From Crossaster papposus (taxonomy: Eukaryota; Echinodermata; Asteroidea; Velatida; Solasteridae), in NCBI GenBank assembly GCA_037893245.1, contig JBAIAA010000654.1:124001-188000 (forward strand): a stretch of 64,000 bases of DNA, given 5' to 3'. Positions 39,101-45,687 of the stretch are shown here, piece after piece (position 1 is the first letter of the stretch; each line of letters opens with the position of its first letter). The position numbers and the translations under genes were made by a program. The notes beneath the pieces were generated by a model. That model was not told where the DNA came from, searched no databases, and was given only the letters and a program-made list of their open reading frames with translations.

Positions 39101-42100
39101 CTTCCGCGCCTCTCCAATGTCTAACCTCCTGTCTCGTTCATCGTGTCTTTTACCAGACCAAGATGTTAAGTAACACACTCTACTCCTTACCTTGCATCTG
39201 ATCCTGAGAAACTCCTCCCTCCTTCCTCGCCTCTCCAATGTCTAGCCTCCTGTCCCATTCATCGTGTCTTTTACCAGACTAAGATGTAAAGTAACACACT
39301 CTACTCCTTACCTAGCATCTGATCCTGAGAAACTCCTCCCTCCTTCCTCGCCTCTCCAATGTCTAGCCTCCTGTCCCATTCATCGTGTCTTTTACCAGAC
39401 TAAGATGTAAAGTAACACACTCTACTCCTTACCTTGCATCTGATCCTGAGAAACTCCTCCCTCCTTCCGCGCCTCTCCAATGTCTAACCTCCTGTCTCGT
39501 TCATCGTGTCTTTTACCAGACCAAGATGTAAAGTAACACACTCTACTTCTTACCTTGCATCTGATCCTGAGGAACTCCTCCATCCTTCCTCGCCTCTCCA
39601 ATGTCTAACCTCCCGCCCTGTTCATGCGTCTCTGAGTCATCAGCAAAGAACCCTCCTTCCCCCTCTACTTCATCAGTCGGCGAGTCCACATTGCGATAGT
39701 TGGGTCGTTTCCTAGGCTGCGGGGTGCTTCCACTCTCTCTGTTACTCTCCAGAGAGCGTTCTAAGGACTCTTGGGGTTTGACAAAGCCTCGGTACTGCAC
39801 CTGAGTACCAAAATAAAACATTTTGTTTAGATGGAAGGCATGTTTGGGCACATGCTGCACACGTTGGTACAGACTAGGTGAGTTAGTCTTGCATACGCAC
39901 TGTGGACCTCCGAACAATATAGGTCCACACGATGCGGGAAGAGGTTACGGTTTGTGGACTTGCACACGTCCACAATCCGTTTTTCAGTTTCCGAAAAAGA
40001 GCGCTAGAGGAAAAACGGGTTAGGGTTATATATAGAAAAGATAGAAGGGACAGCTGAGAGGCCCATAATCCAAATTTGAGGGTAAATTTGTTTTGGGGAA
40101 GCGAGAAAAATGAGTATTTAGTCAAAGTTTGTTAACTACACGAAGACAAAGGAATGTCCACAGTGCGTATGTAAGGTAAAGCTGGGTGAGTGAGCATTTT
40201 GGTTACCCTATTTGTCAATGAAGCCGGGGGTGTGTGTGTAGTACCCCAGAGTGAGCCTGATTCCAACTCAAAAATGGCTGCTAATTTAGTTCACCAAATT
40301 AGTTTACCAGGTATCCAGAATCCATTTAATGGCAGAGCATTTGGAAGAAAATATTGTTTAGCAAATGTCATGCACCAGGGCAAGAAAATCCTACCTGTTC
40401 AATACCGCTGATATCTGTGGGTTGCTGGGCAACAAACGCTTCGTTGCCATGGAAAATAATTCCGGCAAGGTTGGAGACAAGTGGTGGATGATCCAGAATG
40501 AGAAACACCTGATCAGTAACCAAGGAAAAGTGCATAATTAGGAGAGAAATTTCATAATTAGGAGGGAAAACTGCATATTTAGGAGGGGAAAATACATAAT
40601 TAGAAACAAAAATGCATATTTAGGAGGGAAACTGCATAATATCTTTGTTAGTTTTTTCACTCTATTCCCTTGAATCCTTCTTTGTGTCGTTTTACCTTTT
40701 GTCTTTGTGTCAAGATAATCTTGTTAAGATCAATAATATGAGGGCAATTTCATTTTCATTTAATTTATTGGTAATTTTAGAAACTGTACTGTACATCTAT
40801 TCTATATTTGTACTGTACCCGCATCTGTATCACGTAGTCTAGACAAGGTCCTCAACTGTTATTATTCCCTAAATAAACTAGTGTTGTCCCAGGACTTGTG
40901 AGACAACATTCACATGTTTACTTGAGTGGGACTCAAACCCAAACCTCTTGCTTACTAGAACAGACGGCTTACCACTCGACCACCGAGCTAGCCAGGTCTT
41001 CGAGTGGTAGGACGGGCATAACCCCCATATCATATTTACATCGCTTCAATCCCAAGTCCATTTTATAAATAGTACATTTTTTTTCTTGGGATATTACTTC
41101 AAGAGGCTGACAGAAGCTTGTTGAGACTTTACCTGAGACAGCAGAAAGAGGGATACCACAGAGCCGATGTGTGGAGGATCCTCCTGTCAGGAAAAAAAAG
41201 AAACAAACAATAAATCCTCACGAGTTAAATGTCATTGCGGAATCCATTACGTTAAATAAAAAAAAGTAAAATTAAGCGAATTCGACCAGACTAGATCAAG
41301 AACAAGCTCCAGAAAAGAACCAAAGTGGAATCCCATGGGCCATTGGTTACGGTGTTTGACTCATTTGGCTGAAAAAGATCACGACCGCGGCCGTTCAAGA
41401 AGATACTTACAGCTACTCCAAATGATCGTTCTTTTGTCAGCGAGTCAACGTAGAGTGGTATCAGAAGTCGATTCAGAAGATGATCCGTCAAGACATCATT
41501 TAGTTGCTCAATCCTTAGGTTTAAGATGTCATTGACATAGTGAAGATGATCTAAATGTTCAGCTACAAGGGATGCCAAGCGATTCCGACTCTGATGGCTG
41601 ACAAACAAAAGAAAGGAATTTGTTCAATGTAAATCGTCTTCTTATCATCTCTCAAGATCACATTTCTTGGAGCAAGAAATCTCCCCCCCTCCAAAAAAAA
41701 AGAAAAAAAAAGAAAAAAGAAGACACCATTATTTTGAAGACGTCCTTACTCAATATCGTTCCTGACACAGCTATCCAACTCCAAAACGTGTTTGCCAACG
41801 AACCAAACCAGGTTGGAGAAGTACGGCACCGCTGTCTTATTTCTGATGTACATCAACATTGCATTGTCATTCACTGAAACAACAAGACAAGAATAGCTTC
41901 CTAAGATCTGTAATCATTCACTGAAACAGTAAGACAAGTATAGCTTCCTCAGATCTTTAATGGTAGTGCCTTGTGAGTGTACAGTGATCACATGACCAGA
42001 TTCGTCTTTATCCTCCAATCATGTCCAAGTTCTCACCTTTGTACACATTCAGCGTTAGTGTCCGGACGGCTATTCGTACCATGCTCTCTGGATGGTTGAA

Positions 42101-45100
42101 GAATTTAATGGCTTCAGTGTACAGTGCAAAGTCATTGGTGTGCTGCAACAGGACAAAGATTATTGAGGAATTAGGTCAGGTTTGTGATCAGATTTATCCA
42201 TGGACCCAGAGTATCGTAGTCTATATGGCACATATTTACATTTGCCAAAAAGCACCCCTAAAAATACAAATTTTATTTTGTCCTATATACACTTTTATAG
42301 GTTAAAAAATCATGAGTAAAAATCTCTTTGCAAAATCATGCACCATATAACTCTACATCCATACTGTTGTACTCCGATTCCAAGAATTTAAAGAATTTAC
42401 AATGGAAAGAAATTCAGGTGTATGCCTGAAAAGAACAGACCATGGAAGAGGAAAAACAATATGGCCTAAAGTGTATCTTACCTCATTGTAGAAGAAGTGA
42501 ATGGTATGAACATTCAACTTGAAAGACAACGTCTTCAGGAACGAGATATAATATGCCAAGACCTAAACAGGGTCGGAGAAAAGGAGGAAAAAACATTCAT
42601 TTACTGAAATTATTGGAGAATATTTAATGCTTTTGCTTGAATTTTCAGCTGACACATTTTAGTGAAATACCTGCGCATATTTAGGCTGCTGTGTTGCCCT
42701 TAAATAAAAATAGTAGAATGAGAGGTGAATCTTCACGTTGATAGTTCAAAACAGAAGATGAATAAGAGTGAAGGCTTGAGGAGAAAAGGTTCAAGATTCC
42801 TATTGATTACTGCATTAACTTGATTGTGGTCAGACACAAGGGCCATTTTTATTTAAATTTCTTGGATTGTCTTTCATTGTTTCTCAGATTATCATGACCT
42901 TTAACTAACCTCTTCATCTGAGAAGTCGAACCGATGTACAATGATGGCGTTCACATGATTATTGGACAATAAATAATCTGAAAAGTATAATTAAATTAAA
43001 AAAACAAGACTGTCAAAATCAACATGAAGATCATGTCACAGAATATTGCACCACAAATATGGCATTTGTAGAAAGAATAATAACATCTGTAGAATAGTGG
43101 AATAGGGAATGTCTTCAATACCACGCCCATTGTCACGCCCAGTTATCCTTTATCCTATGTGTACCTATCATGCACCCAATTGATGTCAAGAAAAAGAATT
43201 CCAACTTACACAGGGAAGTCTCATTCCTGATGTTCTCAAATAAGATGTTAAGAGTCTGCAAAAGCTGTACACAGATGTAACGTCCCGTCTTCTGACGTAA
43301 GATCTTCAAGAAGAACAACAGCATGTTCTTCTCAAGAAAGAAGCTGGAATGAAAGAGAAAACCAAAGTGTTTCACTCGGGTCCTTTCCATACCTTAACCC
43401 TCCAGTCTTTCGCATGCATTTTCCATTTACACAATTCTGCATTGCTACAGTGTACCAACAGTAGCCTGGACGAAACAAAGGGCGCCCTCGGATCGAAAAG
43501 GGGGTAAAAACGACGTCAAATGTCATATTTTGTGTCAAAAATAAATTATTTCTCTCTGGAAACACAGTTACAAGTAATTCCACACAAGGCACATACAAAA
43601 CTTTCACTTTTTTACACTTTCCCGCAGTTTTGATTAAAATATGATATAAAATTGAGGCAAAAACATCGTCCGAAAATGGCCCAAAAAGCAAATATCGACT
43701 TTTAAATTTCCCGCTCCGCGCGGCTCCAAAAGTGGGCCAATGAGAGGCTCCATTTGTAGATCGGGAGGGCATCGCCGTTTCCCAATCAATTTTAACAGTT
43801 TTAGTCTTAAATTAAAGCAAAAACATGATTCTGTAACTAGCATATGCGTACTAAACGCGATATGAATATTAATTAGGTCTTAAAACAAAAGAAAACTTTA
43901 AAAAGCGAACAACTTCAGATTCCTAGGTAGTACGCCCTCCCCCATATATCATTGGAAAGTCCATGTCATGCTCTATCCGTTCGTGTATAGGTCGTACCTT
44001 GAGATTGAGGGGCACTGTGAGATAAAGAGAGTTTACTAAATTGTGTTTCAGCCAGTCTGTGATCGGCCTCTAAATGCGCACACCGGCAACGGAGCCGGTG
44101 CCAGACTCGCCACGTTGCGCAATTTTCACACAATGCACGTGTGCGCGTGGGCACGCCGCGTCTGTTCCGTATACTCGACTATGGACCAATGGTGTACATG
44201 TACACTGTACATAATATATGTACACGCGTTGTTGTTTGGATTCACTGTGTTTGCGAGGATCATTGTTGGATTATAATTATTGGAATATCGGTCACTTTCG
44301 TTGTTTTTTAAGGTAATATTCAATTTCTGTTCTTTTTCTACATTCATTTTATTGAGAAAAATCGGCCAGATATTTGTGTAGATACAATTTTCTGAAAAGG
44401 CCCAAAGTTACGTAATTCTATAATGTGTCATTAGAGCTATCCATGGCCTTGAGAAGTGATTTATGACCATTTTCCACTGTTTTTATCTTGGCAAATCTTG
44501 GCTTGTACACTATGAAACTCCTTTAACTGAAAGAAAACAGACAAAACAGCACTGTGTTAAAGGTTGAATGCTCTGGCCTTGCTCTATGTATAAACAAAAG
44601 ACCCTTTAAAATTGAGAAAAGTTTTATTGGTTGCTAGGCAACAATTCCCTGTGGTTTTACCCCACACGAGGCTCAGCTTAAACAGTCATAACCTTGGATT
44701 GCCTGGGTCAAATTTATCCAAACAAAAACCAGATGTCTTATCTCAACCTGCTTCATGGCTAGGTGGGAAAAAGGGCACTGGCTGCTGGCTTAAAAAAAAG
44801 TCCACCATCTCTACCAACAGTTGTTTGTACCAACAAAATGACTCACAGGTTGTGCTTTTTTGGGTTGTCTAAGCACTAAAAAAAGACAATTCACCCAAAT
44901 AGTGACTTCTGCATAGGAAGGTTAATGAGCTTTTGCTAAATGGGGTTACAGTTAAGCAACTTTATTACAATGTTAACACTAACTTTCCCAAATCCTGTAA
45001 AATCCTCTTTGCACAAGTGGAGGATTTCAAACTAAGGAGTAAAAACCCTGGCACTCACTCAAATACGGAGCTGTCATTCTGGTCGCCCCATATCAGGATC

Positions 45101-45687
45101 TCAGACATGGACCTGACTGTCTCAACCAGAAGTCCTCGGTTCTGCTCCGTGACAACCGAGTTCCTTATCAAAACCTGATACAGGTATCTAAGACAAAGAA
45201 GAAATATAACAAAATGACTTAATATCACCCAGTGGTGCACATATTAAACCACATTTGCTGCATGTTCTCAAAGCTAGCCGCTGGTATTAAATATTTAATA
45301 AAAAGAGTGTTTTTTTAATAACTAACAAGTAACAAGGGTATATTGTTTCGTTTGGGTTTTTTTTAATAACAAAATGACATATGTCATGTATGTGAAGTTG
45401 TGAACTCTAAAAGTTAATTAAGGTTGCACGCAAAAAGTCGGACGAGTGTTACGGTCCTGATTTTCGGTCACAACTTCTGCGTCAAAAAAAACCTTCACGA
45501 GTGCGCCACCTAAATTACTACATTGGCCTACAACACTTTACATTATTTTCTTTTTTGTCCGGAATCTGGGCAATACCAACTCTACAATCTACAAAAATCC
45601 AATAACATACCGAAGGTGTTCCAACGAGTGGACATTTTTGGGCTTTCCCTGCCCAGAACCCAACCAGTTCTTCGTCTTGGAAAACAT
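1..45687 (-). CDS. CLEC16A: CLEC16A (ema / gop-1 family), 24 exons placed, 3' end off the window
   Basis: Membrane-associated endosomal protein. In animals the family acts in late endosome/autophagosome maturation and, in mammals, in mitophagy with the ubiquitin ligase RNF41 (Nrdp1); despite its name it has no working C-type lectin domain. Exons read on the minus strand: 45687-45611, 45187-45059, 43343-43210, 42977-42910, 42562-42482, 42142-42037, 41873-41750, 41597-41411, 41183-41133, 40508-40395, 39800-39554, 38812-38680, 38152-38052, 37461-37412, 35978-35793, 35630-35535, 35101-34973, 34497-34377, 28268-28223, 27802-27691, 24754-24589, 23872-23680, 5387-5218, 103-1. All junctions are GT-AG and all phases close, giving about 974 codons (the human protein has 1053). 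Residues about 45-195 are the FPL domain, nearly identical to human; residues about 470-830 are the conserved C-terminal region; the tail is low-complexity. The start is the ATG giving MFSKTKNWLGSGQGKPK, as in vertebrates. Neighbour: MRPL12, divergent, 447 bp away. Confidence 0.96.
3330..3640 (-). mobile_element. tRNA-derived SINE with 13-bp target duplication
   Basis: Element 3343-3627, read on the minus strand: tRNA-like head with A box (TTGGTGTAGCGGTT) and B box (GGGTTCGAATCC), a body (TTGGGTTTTCAGTCCC ... GGGGTTTTCCTCCCACC), and an ACTCACTCAC tail. The direct repeat GGTTTCAGAAGGA (3330-3342, 3628-3640) proves retroposition. CLEC16A intron 23. Confidence 0.92.
3876..4113. repeat. 119-bp tandem duplication
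   Basis: Two copies beginning tatttatgaggg at 3876 and 3995, with ggccacgcccatcgtagtaa and gataacgcatttggctt shared. Few differences. CLEC16A intron 23. Confidence 0.9.
4558..4926. mobile_element. Full-length AAAGGTAGGATA MITE, CLEC16A intron 23
   Basis: 369 bp bounded by AAAGGTAGGATA and TATCCTACCTT. Contains the family landmarks ctggatgcctag, gatcgtga, ggttgaaaac(inverted) and caagcaatta. No open frame with a recognisable product. Confidence 0.85.
5218..5387 (-). CDS. CLEC16A: CLEC16A exon 23 (probable, low-complexity tail)
   Basis: 170 nt, codons 884-940. It reads AVAPIAQVIGARRGLFAS, then a Gln/Lys-rich tail (KGQPQTQTQGHPQAQKQ). The acceptor (CTTAG) and donor (GTAAGT) are good, and the incoming phase of 2 matches exon 22 exactly. 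Sequence similarity to human is weak because the family tail is poorly conserved. It follows an 18.3-kb intron. Confidence 0.72.
7588..7733. mobile_element. AAAGGTAGG MITE, one-end fragment
   Basis: agttgaaaac ... tttcttgctttt ... gattgtaaaac ... caagcaattatcaatgg ... tctaccttta: one terminal half of the 4558 family. Confidence 0.75.
10036..10278. mobile_element. AAAGGTAGG MITE, opposite-end fragment
   Basis: Contains gcgcaattattttgctggat, gcctagaatc and gcaaatggtgtatcctacct followed by ttaa. Confidence 0.78.
10654..11510. repeat. 21-bp minisatellite (ggtacatgtaggtatatttaa)n, interrupted
   Basis: About 11 near-perfect copies at 10658-10887. After a 234-bp insertion the array resumes at 11122 and becomes degenerate to about 11510, with inserted acatgt steps. 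It is in CLEC16A intron 22 and makes spurious open frames on both strands. Confidence 0.96.
10884..11125. mobile_element. TTAA-flanked MITE inside the minisatellite
   Basis: Perfect 14-bp terminal inverted repeats (CCAGTTCGCGCCGG ... CCGGCGCGAACTGG) bound 10888-11121, and both sides have TTAA (10884-10887, 11122-11125). Removing the element and one TTAA restores a normal array unit, so this is an insertion. The TTAA target suggests piggyBac-type mobilisation. It is GC-richer than its surroundings. No transposase frame. Confidence 0.93.
11726..11796. repeat. 25-bp tandem repeat, ~3 copies
   Basis: caaaacatgaggtaaaattg plus ttaaa, the third copy with one change (acacgagg). Confidence 0.9.
11880..12004. 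mobile_element. AAAGGTAGG MITE fragment
   Basis: catccatgattgtaaaactt ... ggtcagttaaacgatattta ... accaatggtttattctacct ttaa: the same terminal half as 7588. Confidence 0.75.
13685..13767. repeat. 16-bp tandem repeat, 5 copies
   Basis: gttgggggtcatgcat repeated five times without change. Confidence 0.95.
19060..19190 (+). repeat. G-rich purine tract (ggggag)n
   Basis: About 130 bp of almost pure G/A on the plus strand with many runs of four or more Gs. On the transcribed CLEC16A RNA (minus) it is C/T-rich; the plus strand can form G-quadruplex or triplex DNA. Confidence 0.9.
20285..20418. mobile_element. AAAGGTAGG MITE fragment
   Basis: tgctggatgcctagaatcat ... gatatctgcaaatgatgtat cctacctt: the same terminal half as the 10036 copy. 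Confidence 0.75.
23680..23872 (-). CDS. CLEC16A: CLEC16A exon 22 (5' half triplicated upstream)
   Basis: 193 nt, codons 820-883. It reads GRQRVRQAKTADIAALLE then a Pro/Ser-rich stretch and AFSIGDGSSAVQ. It aligns with human GRIQARRMKMQRIAALLD and ends at the same SSDPTVQR-like boundary. Two 147-bp copies with acceptors lie upstream. Confidence 0.93.
23872..24180 (-). repeat. 147-bp copies of the 5' half of CLEC16A exon 22
   Basis: Acceptor-plus-exon copies start at 23872 (real), 24019 and 24166, exactly 147 bp apart. In the upstream copies the exon frame hits TAA soon after IAALF, so they cannot substitute for the real exon. Confidence 0.95.
24589..24754 (-). CDS. CLEC16A: CLEC16A exon 21
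   Basis: 166 nt, codons 765-819. It reads DLEVTGDKDDSRSLHVTI then HKRMTTSPHAKPIPLLAA and DDHIRCMAAKQRLTK, closely matching human (DDSRALNITIHKP and DHIRCIIAKQRLAKG). Confidence 0.97.
25903..26794. mobile_element. hAT-type non-autonomous element with a nested element
   Basis: Element 25911-26786 (876 bp). Ends CAGGGTTCGTTTTAC and GTAAATCGAACCCTG are inverted repeats, flanked by the same 8 bp, CATGCAAC (25903-25910 and 26787-26794). CAGGG ends plus an 8-bp target duplication are typical of hAT. The subterminal region is rich in repeated tacatgcac motifs in both orientations. No transposase found. CLEC16A intron 20. Confidence 0.92.
26081..26359. mobile_element. Nested 261-bp inverted-repeat element
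   Basis: 26090-26350 has a perfect 20-bp inverted repeat, TAGTCTTGGTGCAAGACGTT, at both ends. It is flanked by the 9-bp direct repeat cagcgagtg (26081-26089, 26351-26359; 8 or 9 bp depending on how the end is drawn). It lies inside the hAT-type element, so it is younger. Superfamily not assigned. Confidence 0.9.
27340..27682 (-). repeat. Decayed duplicate of the CLEC16A exon 20 end, split by a transposon
   Basis: 27345-27370 (cttacctgtagtgggcccac) copies the exon 20 donor edge, and 27647-27681 (gaatcagttgatgtttgtca) copies its interior at 27751-27786. A 244-bp inverted-repeat element lies between the two halves. The decoy donor GTAAGG is preserved at the exon edge (27352). Confidence 0.78.
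27371..27614. mobile_element. Degenerate hAT-like MITE in the exon 20 duplicate
   Basis: Ends CAGAGCCCAATT(..)GGCTCTGC and, inverted, CAGGGCCCAATT(..)GGGCTCTGC. Flanks ccacaagt and ccacattt are both one or two changes from ccacaaat in the real exon 20, consistent with a decayed 8-bp target duplication. Confidence 0.72.
27691..27802 (-). CDS. CLEC16A: CLEC16A exon 20 (3' end duplicated downstream)
   Basis: 112 nt, codons 727-764. It reads RVRRFLVIDNHQLILVEP then DSKKLGWGVARFVGPLQ, aligning with the human LVEP...LGWGV block. A decayed copy of the exon end and donor lies just downstream at 27345-27682. Confidence 0.96.
28223..28268 (-). CDS. CLEC16A: CLEC16A exon 19
   Basis: 46 nt, codons 712-726. 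It reads NNSDLIACTVLMKDK, aligning with human NNSDLIACTVITKDG. It is separated from exon 18 by a 6.1-kb intron. Confidence 0.95.
30594..31805. repeat. ~0.6-kb tandem segmental duplication
   Basis: atgtggggaatctc occurs at 30601 and 31263 (662 bp). The shared segment ends at ttgtgtgcttaaagtaca in both. Copy 1 holds an extra internal duplicate (atttctcatggacataaatc at about 30759 and 30907) that copy 2 lacks. Poly-G and poly-C runs interrupt both. CLEC16A intron 18. Confidence 0.9.
33955..34305 (-). mobile_element. Second SINE copy with internal 27-bp expansion
   Basis: Same head/body as the 3343 copy (GGGTTTTCAGTTCC ... GGGGTTTTCCTCCCACC, tRNA-like GTTTGATTCC). The segment matching CTGACTCCGTGGGTTTT is expanded into about seven 27-bp tandem units (ggaatcaggtagggacgtaa plus aacccac) at 34020-34205. 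The tail beyond 33955 does not match copy 1. Confidence 0.88.
34377..34497 (-). CDS. CLEC16A: CLEC16A exon 18 (5' end duplicated upstream)
   Basis: 121 nt, codons 672-711. It reads AIRMFFLLRNLSHTLCHE then TETKLPLASQDQIVKASD, matching human AIRVFFMLRSLSLQL. The acceptor and first ~37 nt occur again 123 bp upstream (decoy exon start 34620). Confidence 0.95.
34456..34690 (-). repeat. 123-bp duplication across the CLEC16A exon 18 acceptor
   Basis: The plus-strand gcgacaggttgcgtagaagg block occurs at 34461 and 34584. Both copies carry the minus-strand CTACAG acceptor (exon starts 34497 and 34620). Confidence 0.93.
34973..35101 (-). CDS. CLEC16A: CLEC16A exon 17
   Basis: 129 nt, 43 codons (629-671). 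It reads TRPLNVEYLMMDESILLP then PTGTPLTGIDFIKRLPSG and ELERTRR, nearly identical to human. Confidence 0.97.
35535..35630 (-). CDS. CLEC16A: CLEC16A exon 16
   Basis: 96 nt, 32 codons (597-628). It reads GAKEESMLLLRNFYRGDE then LFLDMFDDEYQSMT, aligning with human GAREESVHLVRHFYKGED and FLDMFEDEYRSM. Confidence 0.97.
35793..35978 (-). CDS. CLEC16A: CLEC16A exon 15
   Basis: 186 nt, 62 codons (535-596). It reads DKTSYSRVLVNCLVAVMG, then RIRPVTLEMSSLLLKQLV and CFLQDKHLASVE, matching human RLATLELSCLLLKQ and the VHLA block. Its acceptor lies at the edge of a ~36-copy 27-bp array. Confidence 0.95.
35985..36960. repeat. 27-bp minisatellite, ~36 copies, ending at the exon 15 acceptor
   Basis: Unit acagattggcaaattactca plus aatagta, with a variant having gattgtaaaa in place of gattggcaaa. 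Reading on the minus strand, the two variants alternate mainly as 3+2 or 3+1 blocks, a higher-order pattern. The last unit (caatctg on the minus strand) runs straight into TTTCAG, the real acceptor. The unit is a multiple of three with no stop, so it makes a spurious 333-codon frame. Confidence 0.96.
37266..37346 (+). repeat. tRNA-like SINE head (family A)
   Basis: TAGCTCAATTGATAGAGCA resembles an A box and GATTCAAACCC a B box, but acceptor and anticodon stems do not pair, so it is a SINE head or tRNA relic, not a working tRNA. CLEC16A intron 14. Confidence 0.6.
37412..37461 (-). CDS. CLEC16A: CLEC16A exon 14
   Basis: 50 nt, codons 518-534: GIKQDLLVSVCLTSRSQ. Acceptor TGCAG, donor GTGAG. The sequence diverges from human, but splice sites and phase (1 in, 0 out) fit exactly. 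Confidence 0.85.
38052..38152 (-). CDS. CLEC16A: CLEC16A exon 13
   Basis: 101 nt, codons 484-517. It reads RPYLQAVIDALDVSTGDY then RTLISLCLLYAMGSNE, aligning with human RPFLDMVYHALDSPDDDY and the CLLYAM block. Confidence 0.95.
38680..38812 (-). CDS. CLEC16A: CLEC16A exon 12 (5' end duplicated upstream)
   Basis: 133 nt, codons 440-483. It reads APGEKTVTTPSIDEIKSK then TGRNCTDEEKTSEVYETQ, a weakly conserved linker. The phase fits both neighbours (G|CT and AG|G). The acceptor and first half of the exon are repeated 127 bp upstream. Confidence 0.85.
38742..38995 (-). repeat. 127-bp tandem duplication across the CLEC16A exon 12 acceptor
   Basis: Two adjacent copies hold the polypyrimidine tract, the TTTCAG acceptor and the first half of exon 12. 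Exon starts are at 38812 (real) and 38939 (decoy). The upstream copy has no obvious donor. Confidence 0.93.
39065..39600 (-). repeat. 121-bp tandem array duplicating the CLEC16A exon 11 donor
   Basis: Donor copies (plus-strand tacct[t/a]gcat) start at 39551 (the real one), 39430, 39309, 39188 and 39067, all exactly 121 bp apart. Each unit has the exon end (LDIGEARK...SQDQMQ), the GTAAG donor and ~75 bp of intron. Confidence 0.95.
39554..39800 (-). CDS. CLEC16A: CLEC16A exon 11 (3' end tandemly duplicated)
   Basis: 247 nt, codons 358-439. It contains the conserved block FVKPQESLERSLESN and RKRPNYRNV, then an acidic linker ending GEARKDGGVPQDQMQ. Its last ~45 nt and the GTAAG donor belong to a 121-bp unit repeated four more times downstream in the intron. 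Reading through the first donor meets TAG within a few codons, so the first donor is the one that keeps the frame. Confidence 0.94.
40395..40508 (-). CDS. CLEC16A: CLEC16A exon 10
   Basis: 114 nt, 38 codons (320-357). It begins VFLILDHPPLVSNLAGII, matching the human VFLI...PLV block, then diverges (FHGNEAFVAQQ...). The intron just upstream (plus-strand 40530-40640) carries five or six AT-rich copies of a roughly 22-bp unit built on cataattaggaggg. Confidence 0.93.
40865..41005 (-). repeat. tRNA-like SINE (family B)
   Basis: Minus strand: GGTCGAGTGGTAAGCCGTCT ... AGTAAGCAAGAGG ... GGGTTTGAGTCCCAC. Shares the GTCGAGTGGTAAG and AGTAAGCA motifs with the copy at 47795. Confidence 0.65.
41133..41183 (-). 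CDS. CLEC16A: CLEC16A exon 9
   Basis: 51 nt, 17 codons: EDPPHIGSVVSLFLLSQ. It is phase 0 at both ends, with acceptor ACAG and donor GTAAAG. Confidence 0.94.
41411..41597 (-). CDS. CLEC16A: CLEC16A exon 8
   Basis: 187 nt, codons 240-302. It reads HQSRNRLASLVAEHLDHL then HYVNDILNLRIEQLNDVL, LTDHLLNRLLIPLYVDSL and TKERSFGVA. This is the continuation of the conserved N-terminal half. Confidence 0.97.
41750..41873 (-). CDS. CLEC16A: CLEC16A exon 7
   Basis: 124 nt, codons 199-239. It reads VNDNAMLMYIRNKTAVPY then FSNLVWF and a cysteine-containing SCVRNDIE. The acceptor plus the first bases of the exon are duplicated 47 bp upstream, with a second CTGAAAC (minus-strand TTTCAG) placing a decoy exon start at 41920. 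Confidence 0.95.
41867..41960 (-). repeat. 47-bp duplication across the CLEC16A exon 7 acceptor
   Basis: tcattcactgaaac occurs at 41867 and 41914, followed in both by a similar aagacaagtatagcttcctc tract. The TTTCAG acceptor and first bases of exon 7 are therefore present twice. Confidence 0.88.
42037..42142 (-). CDS. CLEC16A: CLEC16A exon 6 (FPL domain)
   Basis: 106 nt, codons 164-198. It reads HTNDFALYTEAIKFFNHP then ESMVRIAVRTLTLNVYK, matching the human segment. It ends on one base of the next codon. Confidence 0.96.
42482..42562 (-). CDS. CLEC16A: CLEC16A exon 5 (FPL domain)
   Basis: 81 nt, 27 codons (137-163). It reads VLAYYISFLKTLSFKLNV then HTIHFFYNE. It is in phase 0 at both ends. 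Confidence 0.97.
42910..42977 (-). CDS. CLEC16A: CLEC16A exon 4 (FPL domain)
   Basis: 68 nt, codons 114-136. It reads YYLLSNNHVNAIIVHRF then DFSDEE. The donor is GTTAGT. Confidence 0.95.
43210..43343 (-). CDS. CLEC16A: CLEC16A exon 3 (FPL domain)
   Basis: 134 nt, codons 69-113. It reads DFFLEKNMLLFFLKILRQ then LQTLNILFENIRNETSL, the core of the FPL domain. The donor is GTAAGT. Confidence 0.97.
45059..45187 (-). CDS. CLEC16A: CLEC16A exon 2 (start of FPL domain)
   Basis: 129 nt, codons 26-68. It reads YLYQVLIRNSVVTEQNRG then LLVETVRSMSEILIWGDQ, nearly identical to human. The acceptor is TTAG and the donor GTGAGT. Confidence 0.97.
45611..45687 (-). CDS. CLEC16A: CLEC16A exon 1
   Basis: Codons 1-25 plus two bases. 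It encodes the invariant family N-terminus (MFSKTKNWLG...HSLEHL) and ends at CTTCG before a GTATGT donor. The arginine codon is split with exon 2. Confidence 0.95.

Larger units (their letters stand above)
39801..41410 (-). other. CLEC16A introns 8-10
   Basis: Apart from exons 9 and 10: AT-rich cataattaggaggg repeats at 40530-40640 beside the exon 10 acceptor, the family B SINE at 40865, and nothing else recognised. Confidence 0.6.
42143..45058 (-). other. CLEC16A introns 2-5
   Basis: Apart from exons 3-5 no coding signal. A CpG-rich patch at 44080-44170 (gccggtgccagactcgccac and gtgtgcgcgtgggcacgccg) lies in intron 2 and could be a small CpG cluster or internal promoter; no exon was found there. 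Confidence 0.5.

Noticed and set aside
43332-43772. 146-codon minus frame overlapping exon 3
   Set aside because: Intron 2 sequence read through the exon 3 acceptor; not the exon's frame.
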